From Acidobacteriota bacterium (GTDB lineage Bacteria > Acidobacteriota > Terriglobia > Terriglobales > Acidobacteriaceae): DNA of 64,000 nucleotides. A program made the position numbers and the translations under genes. Location: positions 125,762-189,761 of the forward strand of contig QIBA01000030.1 of assembly GCA_003225175.1 (NCBI GenBank), in the 5' to 3' direction. A model generated the notes under the pieces. That model had not been told where the DNA came from. It made no database searches and saw only the letters and a list, made by a program, of their open reading frames with translations. This document shows positions 53,652 to 62,927 of the stretch, one piece after another. How positions within the stretch are numbered: the stretch's first letter is position 1; the number at the start of each line of letters is the position of its first letter.

Positions 53652-54494
53652 TTAAAAGACTGGCGGTTTTGCCAGCGTCATAGAAACGTTTACGACTTTG
53701 GCCTTGGCGTCTGGAGAAATCTTAAATATCTGCTCCGGTTTCACCTCTGGACGAGCACCGACATCCTTTAAAAACAGCGGCAGCAGCCTGTAATCGTAGA
53801 TTTTCCCCTGATAGGAGTTCCACATCGTCAGCAGCTTGGCACGCGCTCCCGGCTCTGATTCGACGCCAAGAACTGTTAGCGTACCCAGGTAGAAGATCTC
53901 GCCTTCGTCCAAGTCGAGGGACAGCGAAATTGTGTGAGCATCTTCATCAACCATTGTTTCCGGTACTGCTGAAAAATTCACGAAACCTTTGCCTGCATAC
54001 AGCTGACGCAAGGTTTCAAGACCTCTTGCAATCTTTGCTCGATCGAAAATATCCGCGTCAGCAATTGGAAATGCCGCTCGCAATTCCGTTAAAGGAAATG
54101 CCGAGCCATTCTTCAATTGAATCTTTTTCAACCTGTATTGCGCGCCCTCGTCAACTCTTACGTCGACGTCCACAACCTCCCGCTCGCCATCTTTGCCAAT
54201 AGCCTTAACCAAGGGTTTGTTCACGAACACTTTGAAATAACCGAGGGTTTGAAATTCAAAACGGATTCGTTCGGCAATCTCATCGAAGAACTCACTGTCT
54301 TTCTGATGAAACACAGTTCCAATTCCATTTAAAACCACGCCAACAATGCGCTGCTGCTCCGCTGGAGACACACTGTAGACGTTGCTAAGACTAAGCTTGT
54401 GAACAACCGGGTTTGGGTCGGAAACCTGTATTTGCCCCGCGGCAATGAGGCATGAGGAAAGAGACAAAGCAAGGATGATGATTGATCGCAGCAT
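53652..54494 (-). CDS. Exported POTRA-domain protein without beta-barrel
   Basis: A 280-residue protein from ATG 54494 (MLRSIIILALSLSSCLIAAGQ), which gives a clean signal peptide; the frame also opens at 54506. The rest is built of segments resembling POTRA domains of BamA/TamA-type proteins, for example VDVDVRVDEGAQYRLKKIQL and ISLSLDLDEGEIFYLGTLTVLG. There is no C-terminal barrel, so it is probably a periplasmic or detached POTRA module rather than an insertase. It lies 109 bases upstream of hslU on the same strand and 32 bases after the Jag-like gene. Confidence 0.7.
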   Translation of the reverse strand: MLRSIIILALSLSSCLIAAGQIQVSDPNPVVHKLSLSNVYSVSPAEQQRIVGVVLNGIGTVFHQKDSEFFDEIAERIRFEFQTLGYFKVFVNKPLVKAIGKDGEREVVDVDVRVDEGAQYRLKKIQLKNGSAFPLTELRAAFPIADADIFDRAKIARGLETLRQLYAGKGFVNFSAVPETMVDEDAHTISLSLDLDEGEIFYLGTLTVLGVESEPGARAKLLTMWNSYQGKIYDYRLLPLFLKDVGARPEVKPEQIFKISPDAKAKVVNVSMTLAKPPVF

Positions 54495-54526
54495 GAAGAC
54501 CTCCACTGCCGCCGTACAACTTTATC

Positions 54527-55066
54527 CTATCTTCGTCTGCCGGTCTGCATCGGAGCCGGAACGGCGCCTTTGTAATCTCGCGGATAAACCACAACGAAGC
54601 GTCTTTCAGCCACTCCGGAGCTTTCAGTGCGCAGGTCGGCGTGGTCCCGCATGGCGAGGTGGAGCATGCGGCGTTCGCGAGCAGACATTGGCGCAAATTG
54701 ATACGGCTGGCCGGTCTTGCGTACGCGTTCGGCTGCGACTTCGGCTGCCAGCTTCAACTCCTGCGCTCGCAGCGTCTTGAAACTCATGCAGTCAAAGCTG
54801 AGCTTGTCGTGCTCCTCCGATTCTAGCCGCAGGACCTTTAATGAAACATGTTCGAGCGCGCGCAAGAGTTCTCCGTTACGTTCCAAGAGCAACGGGCTAT
54901 CAGGACCAGCAAACTCAACCACAATCTCCGGGCTCTCCCCAAGCTCTGTGTTGACAGGAGGATTTGCGCTAATGCGGTACTTCAAGCGAAATCCAGCCTG
55001 CTGAATGGTGTTGCGCAGGACTTCATCAACACGTCGGGCGGCGGCAACTCGATCTTGGATCGGCAT
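54527..55066 (-). CDS. khpB: Jag/KhpB-like RNA-binding protein (KH and R3H domains)
   Basis: From ATG 55066 it has 179 residues; the frame opens at 55084. The C-terminal R3H domain contains SARERRMLHLAMRDH with the R-x3-H element and ends in RRFVVVYPRDYKG. The central part (about 60-90: LLLERNGELLRALEHVSLKVL) is the Jag-type KH segment that precedes R3H, though its GxxG loop is not canonical (ERNG). No Jag-N domain or yidC neighbour is present. It is probably an RNA-binding regulator. Confidence 0.75.
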   Translation of the reverse strand: MPIQDRVAAARRVDEVLRNTIQQAGFRLKYRISANPPVNTELGESPEIVVEFAGPDSPLLLERNGELLRALEHVSLKVLRLESEEHDKLSFDCMSFKTLRAQELKLAAEVAAERVRKTGQPYQFAPMSARERRMLHLAMRDHADLRTESSGVAERRFVVVYPRDYKGAVPAPMQTGRRR

Positions 55067-55259
55067 GGCTTGGGGGATAGTCACCTTCGCGAATTAGAAA
55101 GAACATTTCTAACATCGTTCCGACCAATTGCGCTACCTGACTACGAACCTGAAGTCCACCGCTTGAGGGAAAGGCACGGAGCTATCCGGAATAAAAACGA
55201 GTTTCACCCGAACGGCACGGGTGAAATCCGTGCCCCTCCCTAAAACCCAAGGACAGGAA

Positions 55260-55916
55260 TTACCGAAGCCGCCGCCGACCGAGAGATGCGGCAAATATGC
55301 CACCCGCAGTTGAGAGCAACAGGAATGCGATCAGAAACAGAAACATTCCGAACACCACCAGCACGGCGAGTCCTTCGGGAGTCTGCATCCACTGGGAGAT
55401 CGCCTGCGTCTGAGGATTATTTGCCGCCGCCTGGTCGAGCGCGCTGCGCAACGCCGACCGAATCTGCTCTCCCTGATGCATGACTAAGGTTTCGATAGCG
55501 AGATAAGACGAGGTAAATACCGCGAAGAAGAGAAATCCCAGAAGTCCGGCGAGAGCGCCGATCTTTCCGCCGATGCCCGAAGACAGCGAAAGCATTGGCG
55601 AGCGTCGTCGGTAGAGGGTGACGGCCAGCCATCCGCCGCCGAGCATCCATAACGGGAACAGCACACTCACCACCGGCAGCGTCGAGGCTATTGCCATCAC
55701 CAGTCCGGCAGTACTGGCAGACGGTAGAGCATGTCTCCAGTTAACCAAAGAACTGGGACCCTGGGCGAGCAAATCGGGAGTTGTCAAACCAGGATTATTG
55801 GCTGTAGAAGAGGGAGTCGCCGTTTCCGGAACACGAACCTGAGGGGCGCCGCATTGGCTGCAAAAAGCGGTGTCAGGACTCAGCACGGCGTGGCAGCGAT
55901 GGCAGGTTTGTTCCAC
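55260..55916 (-). CDS. Zinc-ribbon membrane protein, function unknown
   Basis: A 218-residue protein. The N-terminal zinc ribbon has Cys5, Cys8, Cys19 and Cys22 (C-x2-C-x10-C-x2-C). A Pro/Ser-rich linker follows, then three to four membrane segments (for example GLVMAIASTLPVVSVLFPLWML, ALAGLLGFLFFAVFTSSYLAI, VLVVFGMFLFLIAFLLLSTAGG). The C-terminus is basic. The topology and function are unknown. On its 3' side a GGCACGG/CCGTGCC hairpin at about 55215-55240 could aid termination. Confidence 0.7.
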   Translation of the reverse strand: MEQTCHRCHAVLSPDTAFCSQCGAPQVRVPETATPSSTANNPGLTTPDLLAQGPSSLVNWRHALPSASTAGLVMAIASTLPVVSVLFPLWMLGGGWLAVTLYRRRSPMLSLSSGIGGKIGALAGLLGFLFFAVFTSSYLAIETLVMHQGEQIRSALRSALDQAAANNPQTQAISQWMQTPEGLAVLVVFGMFLFLIAFLLLSTAGGIFAASLGRRRLR

Positions 55917-55963
55917 CTGTCGAACTTAAATCAGTAAGTTGGGACTGCGCAAGCGGAGCTCCG

Positions 55964-56061
55964 GTAGAGAACGTAGCCTGCTGCGTCTTACCTATACGGC
56001 TAGGAAATCCATACTCCTGGGGGTGGAGGGTATAGCAAAGACATAGCATGCTGCGCCTCTA
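55964..56061. repeat. Dispersed repeat, family B (copy 3)
   Basis: Left arm GTAGAGAACGTAGCCTGCTGCGTCTTA and right arm ATAGCATGCTGCGCCTCTAC enclose a short unrelated core. The arms match the words of the elements at 32230 and 37679. It ends two bases before the stop of the lipoprotein gene. Confidence 0.6.
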
Positions 56062-56063
56062 CA

Positions 56064-56669
56064 TTAGATCGAATCCCTCTCCCCGTGCTTCTGCACGTAT
56101 ACGAGCGCGATGTTGCTTCCTCCCTCTTCAGGTTTCACTGCGACGATGTGCTGCTTGTCGTTGGTTCCGGTTTTCAGCTCGAGAGTATTTCTGTCGCCCG
56201 AAGAGTACGTGAAGTCTTTGCCGTTGCTGCGTTCGCTACTACCACAGGTGAGCTGGTTACCGTCACCTTCGTGGCGGCCGTGCAGGGAAACGTCTCCGCC
56301 CTTGCACTCGAGGAACTTTCCGTATTTCTGCTGCAGATCTTTGCGGTACCAGTCGAGCACCTTATCGGGTGAATCATCGGAGTGATAGTTGAGCGCGATG
56401 ACCTTCAGCTGTCCCCAGGGACTTGCGATGTTCACGTTCGCCTGATCGTGGTCATGGCCGCGCTTCGGAACGAGATGAGAGCCTGGGTAGACGCTCAGCC
56501 CAGTCTCCTCCGGCTTCACCTGATCGGTGCGGACGCTAACAGAGCCGAAAGGCGTCTTGACATCAACGTTGTCGCCGTTATCGCTCTTCTTTACGTTTAC
56601 ACAAGCCGTTAGCGCCAGAGCGGCGCCTAACAGCGCAAAACTTGCGAATGGAAGTATGCGCGATTTCAT
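56064..56669 (-). CDS. Predicted lipoprotein, function unknown
   Basis: A 201-residue protein with a lipoprotein signal peptide: hydrophobic residues 6-20 then LTAC with lipidated Cys23. The mature part is hydrophilic and contains SVYPGSHLVPKR and a segment LNYHSDDSPDKVLDWYRKDLQQKYGKFLECKGG that resembles domains of other small acidobacterial lipoproteins I cannot name. The start overlaps the stop of the upstream GH3 gene by four bases (ATGA), indicating coupled translation and a possible joint role at the cell envelope. Confidence 0.75.
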   Translation of the reverse strand: MKSRILPFASFALLGAALALTACVNVKKSDNGDNVDVKTPFGSVSVRTDQVKPEETGLSVYPGSHLVPKRGHDHDQANVNIASPWGQLKVIALNYHSDDSPDKVLDWYRKDLQQKYGKFLECKGGDVSLHGRHEGDGNQLTCGSSERSNGKDFTYSSGDRNTLELKTGTNDKQHIVAVKPEEGGSNIALVYVQKHGERDSI

Positions 56670-58606
56670 TCGATTTGAGCTGCTCCTGATGTAGGTTTCA
56701 CTGGCACCGAAGCAACGCGCAGTTCCTGCGGCTTGAGTTCCAAACCGAAACCGCGATCAGCGATGCCGGGCAGACTGACCGGGAGCTTGCCCTTGAGTTG
56801 CATCTCGCCGAACAGCAGCTTCACTGCACTTCGTTCCGAAGTAGGCGCGTTCGAGTACGTGCATATATACGTCTGCACATCGGGAAAGTTCGATGCCAGG
56901 TACGGATTTCCCATCGCAATCACCGCAGTCTTTGGCGCTGCTGCTTGAAGTAACTGCCGCATGAGATTTCCTGTTGCATCGCTCAGACCGACGGTGTTTG
57001 TCAGTAGTCCGTTGACGACCGTCTGCTTAGCTGCTGTTGGAACGACGTAAGCCGCAACCACGACCTTCTCTGCTTGCTTGACGGCATCGAGAATTTCCGG
57101 CGTCATGCCTGCTGCGATGGCACCATCTATGAGATAAACCTTGGCCTTCGCTCGACGACGCAGCTCGAGTTCAAAGACGCGGCCGTATTCACTGCGAACA
57201 TCATCAGTCATAATCACTGCCACTACCGGCGCTCCGGTACCCGAAGAGCGATACGCATTCGATGAGGTGTAGGTTCCGGTAAGACGCTGTGCTGAGAGAG
57301 GTAAAGGGAGAACCTGTCCATTGTCGCGGACGAGAGTTGCGGCCGAGTCGGCGACCTGCTGCGCGAAATCGATGCTCTCCGGTCGGCTCACGAGACGCGA
57401 GACATTCTCCAAATCGACGAGGCGTGCCTTATGCAGGCCGAGCGATGCTTTGGCACGCAAAATCTTGAGCACCGATGCATCAATTTGCTGTTGCGAAATT
57501 TCTTTATTCTTGACCGCTTCGACAAGCCCGTTGAAGGCGCCATCGAGATCCGACGGCAGCAGAACCATATCGTTGCCCGCCCTCACAGCATCCACTGCGG
57601 CGCGTCCTGCGGGATTGGGACCGTCCTCAGGATAAAGGCGAGTCAAACCATGCATTTCGAGGGCATCGGTAACGACTAGGCCTCGAAAGTGCATCTTGTT
57701 CTTGAGCAGGTCAGTCACAATTTTCCCTGAAGTCGTTGCCACCTTGTCTGCATCGGGCTCCAAAGCGGGAATAGTGACGTGCGCTACCATGATCGAGTCC
57801 ACGCCGGCCTCCACTGCTTTCTGGAACGGCGGCAGCTCGACAGACTCAAGCCGCCGGGTGTCTCCCGAGACCATAGCCACCCCGAGATGGGAATCGGTAG
57901 CAGTGTCCCCGTGTCCCGGAAAGTGCTTGGCCGTGCTCAGCATTCCATTCTGACGCGATCCCTTGATGTAGGCCGCTACCATCGCTGCGACGGCCTGCGG
58001 ATCTTCGCCAAACGAACGCGTGTTGATGATCGGGTTCTTCGGATTGATATTTACATCGGCGACAGGAAAGAAATTCCAGTGCACACCGATGGCTCGCGAC
58101 TCCTGGGCAGTAATGGCGGCAAACTTTTCCTCCAGGGACGGATTTTGCGTGGCTCCAAAAGCCATCGCATGAGGAAACGCGGGAGTTTCATTCAGTCGCA
58201 TCGAAAGGCCACGTTCAAAATCTGCTGCGACGAGCAGTGGCAGCTTCGATTCCTTCTGAAAAAGGTTCGTCACGGCCCCGGCTTCGTAAGGCAAGTCCTT
58301 TATGAGGAGCCCGTCAGAAACACGCACCGTCAGAATGATCGAGCCTAGGTGATATTTCTTGATCGCATCACTGACTTGCCGATATGCATCGCTTTCCACA
58401 TTGAGAAAATCCGCGTACGCGCGGATCTGGATCATCTGCCCGATCTTTTCTTCGAGCGACATCTTTTTGAGGGTCTTTTCCGCCCACTTATTGCCGTCAG
58501 ACGTAAGTTGAACCGGACCAGCTTTAGAAAACTTCTCGTCCTTTGCAAAAGCAGGAATGACGAGTAAGAGAAGGAGGACAACTGCTAAAGGCCTGAAATT
58601 CAGCAT
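56666..58606 (-). CDS. Glycoside hydrolase family 3, NagZ-like, exported
   Basis: A 646-residue protein with a signal peptide (RPLAVVLLLLLVIPAFA). The GH3 N-terminal domain carries KHFPGHGDTATDSH at 227-240, the loop that marks beta-N-acetylglucosaminidases of the NagZ type, and the nucleophile Asp314 in VVTDALEMHG. A C-terminal domain (about 430-640) is present, unlike single-domain Gram-negative NagZ. Export and two domains point to cleavage of N-acetylglucosamine from envelope or external polymers rather than cytoplasmic recycling. It is coupled to the lipoprotein gene. Confidence 0.88.
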   Translation of the reverse strand: MLNFRPLAVVLLLLLVIPAFAKDEKFSKAGPVQLTSDGNKWAEKTLKKMSLEEKIGQMIQIRAYADFLNVESDAYRQVSDAIKKYHLGSIILTVRVSDGLLIKDLPYEAGAVTNLFQKESKLPLLVAADFERGLSMRLNETPAFPHAMAFGATQNPSLEEKFAAITAQESRAIGVHWNFFPVADVNINPKNPIINTRSFGEDPQAVAAMVAAYIKGSRQNGMLSTAKHFPGHGDTATDSHLGVAMVSGDTRRLESVELPPFQKAVEAGVDSIMVAHVTIPALEPDADKVATTSGKIVTDLLKNKMHFRGLVVTDALEMHGLTRLYPEDGPNPAGRAAVDAVRAGNDMVLLPSDLDGAFNGLVEAVKNKEISQQQIDASVLKILRAKASLGLHKARLVDLENVSRLVSRPESIDFAQQVADSAATLVRDNGQVLPLPLSAQRLTGTYTSSNAYRSSGTGAPVVAVIMTDDVRSEYGRVFELELRRRAKAKVYLIDGAIAAGMTPEILDAVKQAEKVVVAAYVVPTAAKQTVVNGLLTNTVGLSDATGNLMRQLLQAAAPKTAVIAMGNPYLASNFPDVQTYICTYSNAPTSERSAVKLLFGEMQLKGKLPVSLPGIADRGFGLELKPQELRVASVPVKPTSGAAQIE

Positions 58607-58678
58607 GCAGGGAAGATAACAGAGAAATTCTCGAAAAAAAGTCGGAATGGAAGCGTTTCGGAGCTCGCCGGACGGAAC

Positions 58679-59734
58679 CTAGAAGATCTTTAGCTTCTCG
58701 GTGGAGCTGGTGCTCGTTAGCGAAGTTATAGTTGATTCCGAAGTGACTCTCGGCGGCTGCTCACTCGATAGCTCCATCTCACGTGCCACTATCTTTCCTA
58801 CTTCGCGCTGGACTTCTGGATCGTCTCCAAACGAGGGAAACCAACTCACATCCGGCTCCCGGCTGAACCAGGTGAGCTGGCGCTTGGCATAATTGCGATG
58901 AGCCTGTTGAGCGGCGAGTAGAGCCAGCTCTGCTGAAATCTCGCCCCGGAGATGCTGCATTGCCTGGCGATAGCCGAGTGATCTGAGCGGACGCGCAATC
59001 GGTCGCGGATCAGAATCATTTGCAGTGTCCACTGTCCGGTAGGCCGTCAGCAAACGTCGCGTTTCGTCGATAAGGCCGGCTTCGAACATCGCTGTGCAAC
59101 GGGCATTGATGTGTTCGTAGAGAGCATTGCGGTCGGGTTCCAGTCCTATGCGCAGGATGCGGAAACCTGTTAGCGGGTCGCGTCCCTTGTCCCACATTAC
59201 AGTGAGTCGCTCGCCTGCCAGCAGACAAACTTCGATGGCACGAATGAGTTTGGGCGTATCGTTCGGATGAATTCTGGCCGCAGCTTCGGGATCTAACCGA
59301 GAAAGAATGCGGTGCAAATGTTCGATCGTCCGCTGATCGGCGCTCCGACGTAGGCGAATGCGGAGCTGCTCGGAGCGAGTAGGGCCTTCAAAAAGACCTT
59401 CGAGCAGCGCGCGCAAGTACAGCCCGGTACCGCCAACGACAATGGGCAAGCACCCACGATCGCGGATCGCGGTGACCGCTTTCCGCGCCAGACGTGAGTA
59501 GTCACCGGCACTGAACTCTTCAGCGGGTGAGGCAACATCGATCAAATGATGACGAACCCGCGACCGCTCCGCCTGCGTTGGCTTCGCCGTGCCGATCTCC
59601 AGCTCGCGATATACCGCGACTGAATCGCAGCTTACGATCTCACCTCCGAATTGCTCGGCCAGCTTAAGCGACAGGGCTGTCTTGCCGCTCGCTGTTGAGC
59701 CGAGTATCACAACAAGGAGAGGTTCCGCGCTCAT
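58679..59734 (-). CDS. miaA: tRNA dimethylallyltransferase MiaA
   Basis: Transfers a dimethylallyl group to N6 of A37 in tRNAs that read codons starting with U. The 351-residue protein has the P-loop GSTASGKT at 12-19, DSVAVYRELEIGTAKP, HHLIDVASPAEEFSAGDY, GGTGLYLRALLEG and, near the C-terminus, RNYAKRQLTWF. The length is slightly above average because of a Ser/Thr-rich tail. It is 72 bases upstream of the GH3 start on the same strand; miaB, mutL and hfq are not adjacent. Confidence 0.95.
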   Translation of the reverse strand: MSAEPLLVVILGSTASGKTALSLKLAEQFGGEIVSCDSVAVYRELEIGTAKPTQAERSRVRHHLIDVASPAEEFSAGDYSRLARKAVTAIRDRGCLPIVVGGTGLYLRALLEGLFEGPTRSEQLRIRLRRSADQRTIEHLHRILSRLDPEAAARIHPNDTPKLIRAIEVCLLAGERLTVMWDKGRDPLTGFRILRIGLEPDRNALYEHINARCTAMFEAGLIDETRRLLTAYRTVDTANDSDPRPIARPLRSLGYRQAMQHLRGEISAELALLAAQQAHRNYAKRQLTWFSREPDVSWFPSFGDDPEVQREVGKIVAREMELSSEQPPRVTSESTITSLTSTSSTEKLKIF

Positions 59735-59828
59735 AGAAAAACAGATGTTGAGGATATCTTAAGCGTTGGGGAGCAGGGCAGTCAGATCTGGATTGAGAGT
59801 GACGGCGAACCCTGATCGGCGACGGTGG

Positions 59829-60470
59829 CTACGGTCCGCTACGCTGCAGATTTCCGCTCTGCAGGTTAAACGCGTACACCGTTGGCTTGTCGACGCAAAA
59901 AGTTTGATTGTAGCGGGTGGTTGCGGGCGTCTTGGCGACACGAACAAGAACGCTATCATCGCTTGACCATCCAACTACCGAAGAATCGTACTCGCAGTCT
60001 TTTCCCAGAACACGCTCGAATGCATCGCTTAATGGCAGCTCGCGTACTTGGCCGGTTGCGGAATCAAGCGCGAGGGCTGACTTTACGACGTCCATGTCCC
60101 GGTCGTATCCCCAGACGCCAACCTCAGCCAGGAGCTGACTCCCCGCGTGCGACCAGCCAACGACTCGTATGCCCACGCCTTGATCTTCGAGCCCGGTTTT
60201 TTCATATATGACTCTGTAGTCTTTTCCGTCTTTGGAATAGAAGAGCTGCACTTTGTTCTTGCAGAACTGCGCATCACCCATGTCTTTGGTGGCTTCGGCG
60301 ATCGTCTCAGCGTAAGCAAAGCCTCCGCTCGATTTCGCGGTCCCTGTCTTGGCACGACGCGATTGGAAATTGCCGCGGTCCTTGCCTTCCCAGCAGCTGA
60401 GGAAAGCTGTGCTTTGTGTTTGGCCGGTAAGTGGCAACGAAACGGCGCAGAACAGGAGGAGACGAACCAT
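59829..60470 (-). CDS. Small exported protein, function unknown
   Basis: From ATG 60470 (AAGAGA upstream) it has 213 residues and starts with a signal peptide (RLLLFCAVSLPLTGQTQS). The longer frame back to 60713 runs through a dispersed repeat and lepA, so I reject it. The mature part contains four to five cysteines (CW, FCKNKV, CEYDSS, FCVDKP) that could form disulfides, and beta-rich repeats such as VVGWSHAGSQLLAEVGVWGYD and VVGWSSDDSVLVRVAK that resemble WD40-like or propeller blades. No known family is recognised. Confidence 0.6.
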   Translation of the reverse strand: MVRLLLFCAVSLPLTGQTQSTAFLSCWEGKDRGNFQSRRAKTGTAKSSGGFAYAETIAEATKDMGDAQFCKNKVQLFYSKDGKDYRVIYEKTGLEDQGVGIRVVGWSHAGSQLLAEVGVWGYDRDMDVVKSALALDSATGQVRELPLSDAFERVLGKDCEYDSSVVGWSSDDSVLVRVAKTPATTRYNQTFCVDKPTVYAFNLQSGNLQRSGP

Positions 60471-60495
60471 TCTCTTTACAGCCCCTGATAGCACC

Positions 60496-60560
60496 GTGGC
60501 ACAGCCGCCCTCGGCTGTGGCTCTGCTCAAACTCAACACAGGCGAGGGCGCCTGTGCCAC
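60496..60560. repeat. Dispersed palindromic repeat, family E
   Basis: GTGGCACAG (60496-60504) pairs with CTGTGCCAC (60552-60560); inner hairpins are CACAGCCGCCCTCGGCTGTG and ACAGGCGAGGGCGCCTGT. It lies between the lepA stop and the next gene on the same strand and could act as a transcription or RNA-stability element. Confidence 0.65.
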
Positions 60561-60577
60561 AAGATCCATATTTGCCA

Positions 60578-62377
60578 CTACTCTCCAACCTTCAACACAG
60601 CCAAAAACGCTTCCTGAGGAATGTCCACCCGACCGATCCGCTTCATGCGCTTCTTGCCTTCTTTTTGTTTCTCGAGCAGTTTCCGTTTTCGCGTGATGTC
60701 GCCACCGTAGCATTTGGCCAGTACGTTCTTGCGCATCGCAGGAACGGTTTCGCGCGCAATGACCTTGCCGCCGATCGCCGCTTGAATCGCGACTTCAAAC
60801 ATCTGCCTGGGGATCAGCTCTTTCATCTTCGCCGCGAGGGTCCGTCCTCGCTCGTATGCACTATCCCGATGCACGATGATCGAGAGCGCATCGACAGGAT
60901 CGCCGGAAACCAGAATGTCCAGCTTCACCATCGGCGACTCCCAGAGACCGGAGAGATGGTAATCGAGAGAGGCATACCCGCGAGAAACCGACTTCAGACG
61001 ATCATAGAAATCGAGCACGATCTCGTTCAGCGGCAGCTCATACGTCAGCATTACGCGATTCGAGCTTACATACTCGAAGTTCTTTTGCTTCCCGCGCTTC
61101 TCCTCGACGAGCTTGAGAATTCCGCCAACGTACTCTTCGTTGGTCATAATCATGGCGGTGATCACCGGCTCTTCGACTTTGCCAATCTCACTTTGGGAAA
61201 TCCACTTCGATGGATTATCAACGTCAATCACGGTCCCATCGCTTTTGGTGACGCGATAGCGCACACTCGGAGCAGTGGTAATAAGATTCAGATTGAATTC
61301 GCGCTCGAGGCGCTCCTGGATAATTTCCATATGGAGCAAGCCAAGAAATCCGCAGCGGAATCCGAAGCCGAGCGCGGCAGAGCTCTCGGGCTCGAAGAAG
61401 AATGAAGAATCATTCAGCCGTAGCTTTTCAAGCGCATCGCGGAGCAGCGTGTGTTCGTGAGCATCGACCGTATAAAGACCTGCGAAAACCATCGGCTTGA
61501 GCTCTTCGAATCCAGGCAAAGCCTCGATTGCCGGATGGGCATCCTCGGTGATGGTGTCACCGATCTTCGCGTGTGACACATTCTTGATATTTGCCATCAG
61601 GAAACCGACTTCCCCAGCTTCGAGCTGCTCGATCTCAACTGGCTTAGGCGTGAGCACGCCCAACTGCTCCACATCGAAGACTTCGCCGTTTGACCAGAGA
61701 CGGATCTTCATGCCTTTACGCAATGTGCCCGCCACAATTCGCGTGAGAACGATGACGCCGCGATACGGATCGAACCACGAATCGAAGATCAGTCCTTGGA
61801 GAGGAGCATCGGCCGGTCCTTTCGGCGGCGGCAGTCGCTTCACAATGGCTTCGAGAACATCGGGAACACCTTCGCCGGTCTTCGCGCTGACCAGCAGCGC
61901 CTCCGTGGCGTCAAGCCCGACGGCATGTTCAATCATCTCCTTGGCGCGCGGGATATCCGCGCTTGGAAGATCGATCTTGTTAATGACAGGAATGATGTCG
62001 AGGCCGTTGTGAATGGCCAAATATGCATTGGCCAAAGTCTGCGCCTCCACCCCCTGCGAGGCATCGACAATCAGCAGAGCTCCCTCGCACGAAGCGAGTG
62101 AGCGCGAAACTTCATAGCTGAAATCTACGTGGCCAGGAGTATCGATCAGATTGAGCTGATACTGCTGGCCGTCTGTGGCGGTGTACATCATGCGGACGGC
62201 ATGCGCCTTGATGGTGATTCCACGCTCGCGCTCAAGGTCCATCGCGTCCAGCACCTGGGCCTGCATTTCACGCTCGCTGAGCGCACCGGTGAGCTCAAGC
62301 AGGCGGTCGGAGAGCGTGGATTTTCCGTGGTCAATATGCGCGATGATTGCGAAATTTCGGATGTACTGACGATCCAT
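60578..62377 (-). CDS. lepA: Elongation factor 4 (LepA)
   Basis: A 600-residue ribosome-associated GTPase from ATG 62377 ([21 protein letters not shown]); the frame opens at 62428 but the extra 17 residues are unlike the family. G-motifs are AHIDHGKST at 13-21, DTPGHVDF and NKIDLPSAD. The LepA-specific C-terminal domain is present, ending in [25 protein letters not shown] and [16 protein letters not shown] dispersed repeat lies directly upstream. lepB is not adjacent. Confidence 0.96.
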   Translation of the reverse strand: MDRQYIRNFAIIAHIDHGKSTLSDRLLELTGALSEREMQAQVLDAMDLERERGITIKAHAVRMMYTATDGQQYQLNLIDTPGHVDFSYEVSRSLASCEGALLIVDASQGVEAQTLANAYLAIHNGLDIIPVINKIDLPSADIPRAKEMIEHAVGLDATEALLVSAKTGEGVPDVLEAIVKRLPPPKGPADAPLQGLIFDSWFDPYRGVIVLTRIVAGTLRKGMKIRLWSNGEVFDVEQLGVLTPKPVEIEQLEAGEVGFLMANIKNVSHAKIGDTITEDAHPAIEALPGFEELKPMVFAGLYTVDAHEHTLLRDALEKLRLNDSSFFFEPESSAALGFGFRCGFLGLLHMEIIQERLEREFNLNLITTAPSVRYRVTKSDGTVIDVDNPSKWISQSEIGKVEEPVITAMIMTNEEYVGGILKLVEEKRGKQKNFEYVSSNRVMLTYELPLNEIVLDFYDRLKSVSRGYASLDYHLSGLWESPMVKLDILVSGDPVDALSIIVHRDSAYERGRTLAAKMKELIPRQMFEVAIQAAIGGKVIARETVPAMRKNVLAKCYGGDITRKRKLLEKQKEGKKRMKRIGRVDIPQEAFLAVLKVGE

Positions 62378-62388
62378 TAGCCTTCTTT

Positions 62389-62570
62389 GCCATTCCGAAC
62401 GGAGCGTAATGTCCGCCGCCGCGGACATTCGCGGAGAAAGGAATCCCTATAGATCCATGATACTTGAGCGGCCACGAATAGGTGTTGATTCCCGGCTGTC
62501 TGAATCGATGATGCGCCAGCACGGGCGATTGTAGGGATTCCCAACCGCAAAAACAGCGGCTCGGAATGAC
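62389..62570. repeat. Dispersed palindromic repeat, family A (copy 4)
   Basis: Outer arms GCCATTCCGAACGGAGC (from 62389) and GGCTCGGAATGAC (ending 62570). Inner arms GGAATCCCTATAG and GTAGGGATTCCC. It also holds a perfect hairpin AATGTCCGC/GCGGACATT with a four-base loop near 62408-62429. It fills the gap between the HU terminator and the lepA start. Confidence 0.75.
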
Positions 62571-62587
62571 AACAACACACAAACGAA

Positions 62588-62610
62588 AAGGCCGGCATGA
62601 TGCCGGCCTT
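62588..62610 (-). terminator. Intrinsic terminator of the HU gene
   Basis: AAGGCCGGCA (62588-62597) and TGCCGGCCTT (62601-62610) form a perfect 10-bp stem with a three-base loop. On the minus strand it is followed by TTTTCGTTT. It begins 20 bases beyond the HU stop codon. Confidence 0.88.
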
Positions 62611-62630
62611 CGCATTTTCCTAGACTCGAA

Positions 62631-62927
62631 CTAGCCCTTCTTCGGAGCGATGGAGTCCTTCGCAGCCTTGGCGACGCGGAACTTCACGACGGTCTTGGCC
62701 TTGATCTTGATTGGTTCGCCCGTCTGGGGGTTGCGGCCCATGCGTGCCTTGCGCTCGGCCTTCACCAAGCGGCCAAGTCCGGGGATCACGAACACGCCGT
62801 TCTTCTTGGTTTCCTTAATAGCGGTATCAGCGAGATGCTGAAGGAACGCTGCTGCCTGCTTGTTGTTGATTTCAAGTTTCTCGGCCATGTTGCGGACGAG
62901 GGCTGTCTTGGTCATGCCTGATGCCAT
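62631..62927 (-). CDS. hup: HU-family DNA-binding protein
   Basis: A 98-residue nucleoid protein that bends and packages DNA. The N-terminal helices contain TKTALVRNMAEKLEINNKQA and the arm region has GVFVIPGLGRLVKAERKARMGRNPQTGEPI, including the RNPxTGE signature. The basic C-terminus ends KDSIAPKKG. TAAGGAGG eight bases before the ATG is a very strong ribosome-binding site, as expected for an abundant protein. It is monocistronic with its own terminator. Confidence 0.95.
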   Translation of the reverse strand: MASGMTKTALVRNMAEKLEINNKQAAAFLQHLADTAIKETKKNGVFVIPGLGRLVKAERKARMGRNPQTGEPIKIKAKTVVKFRVAKAAKDSIAPKKG

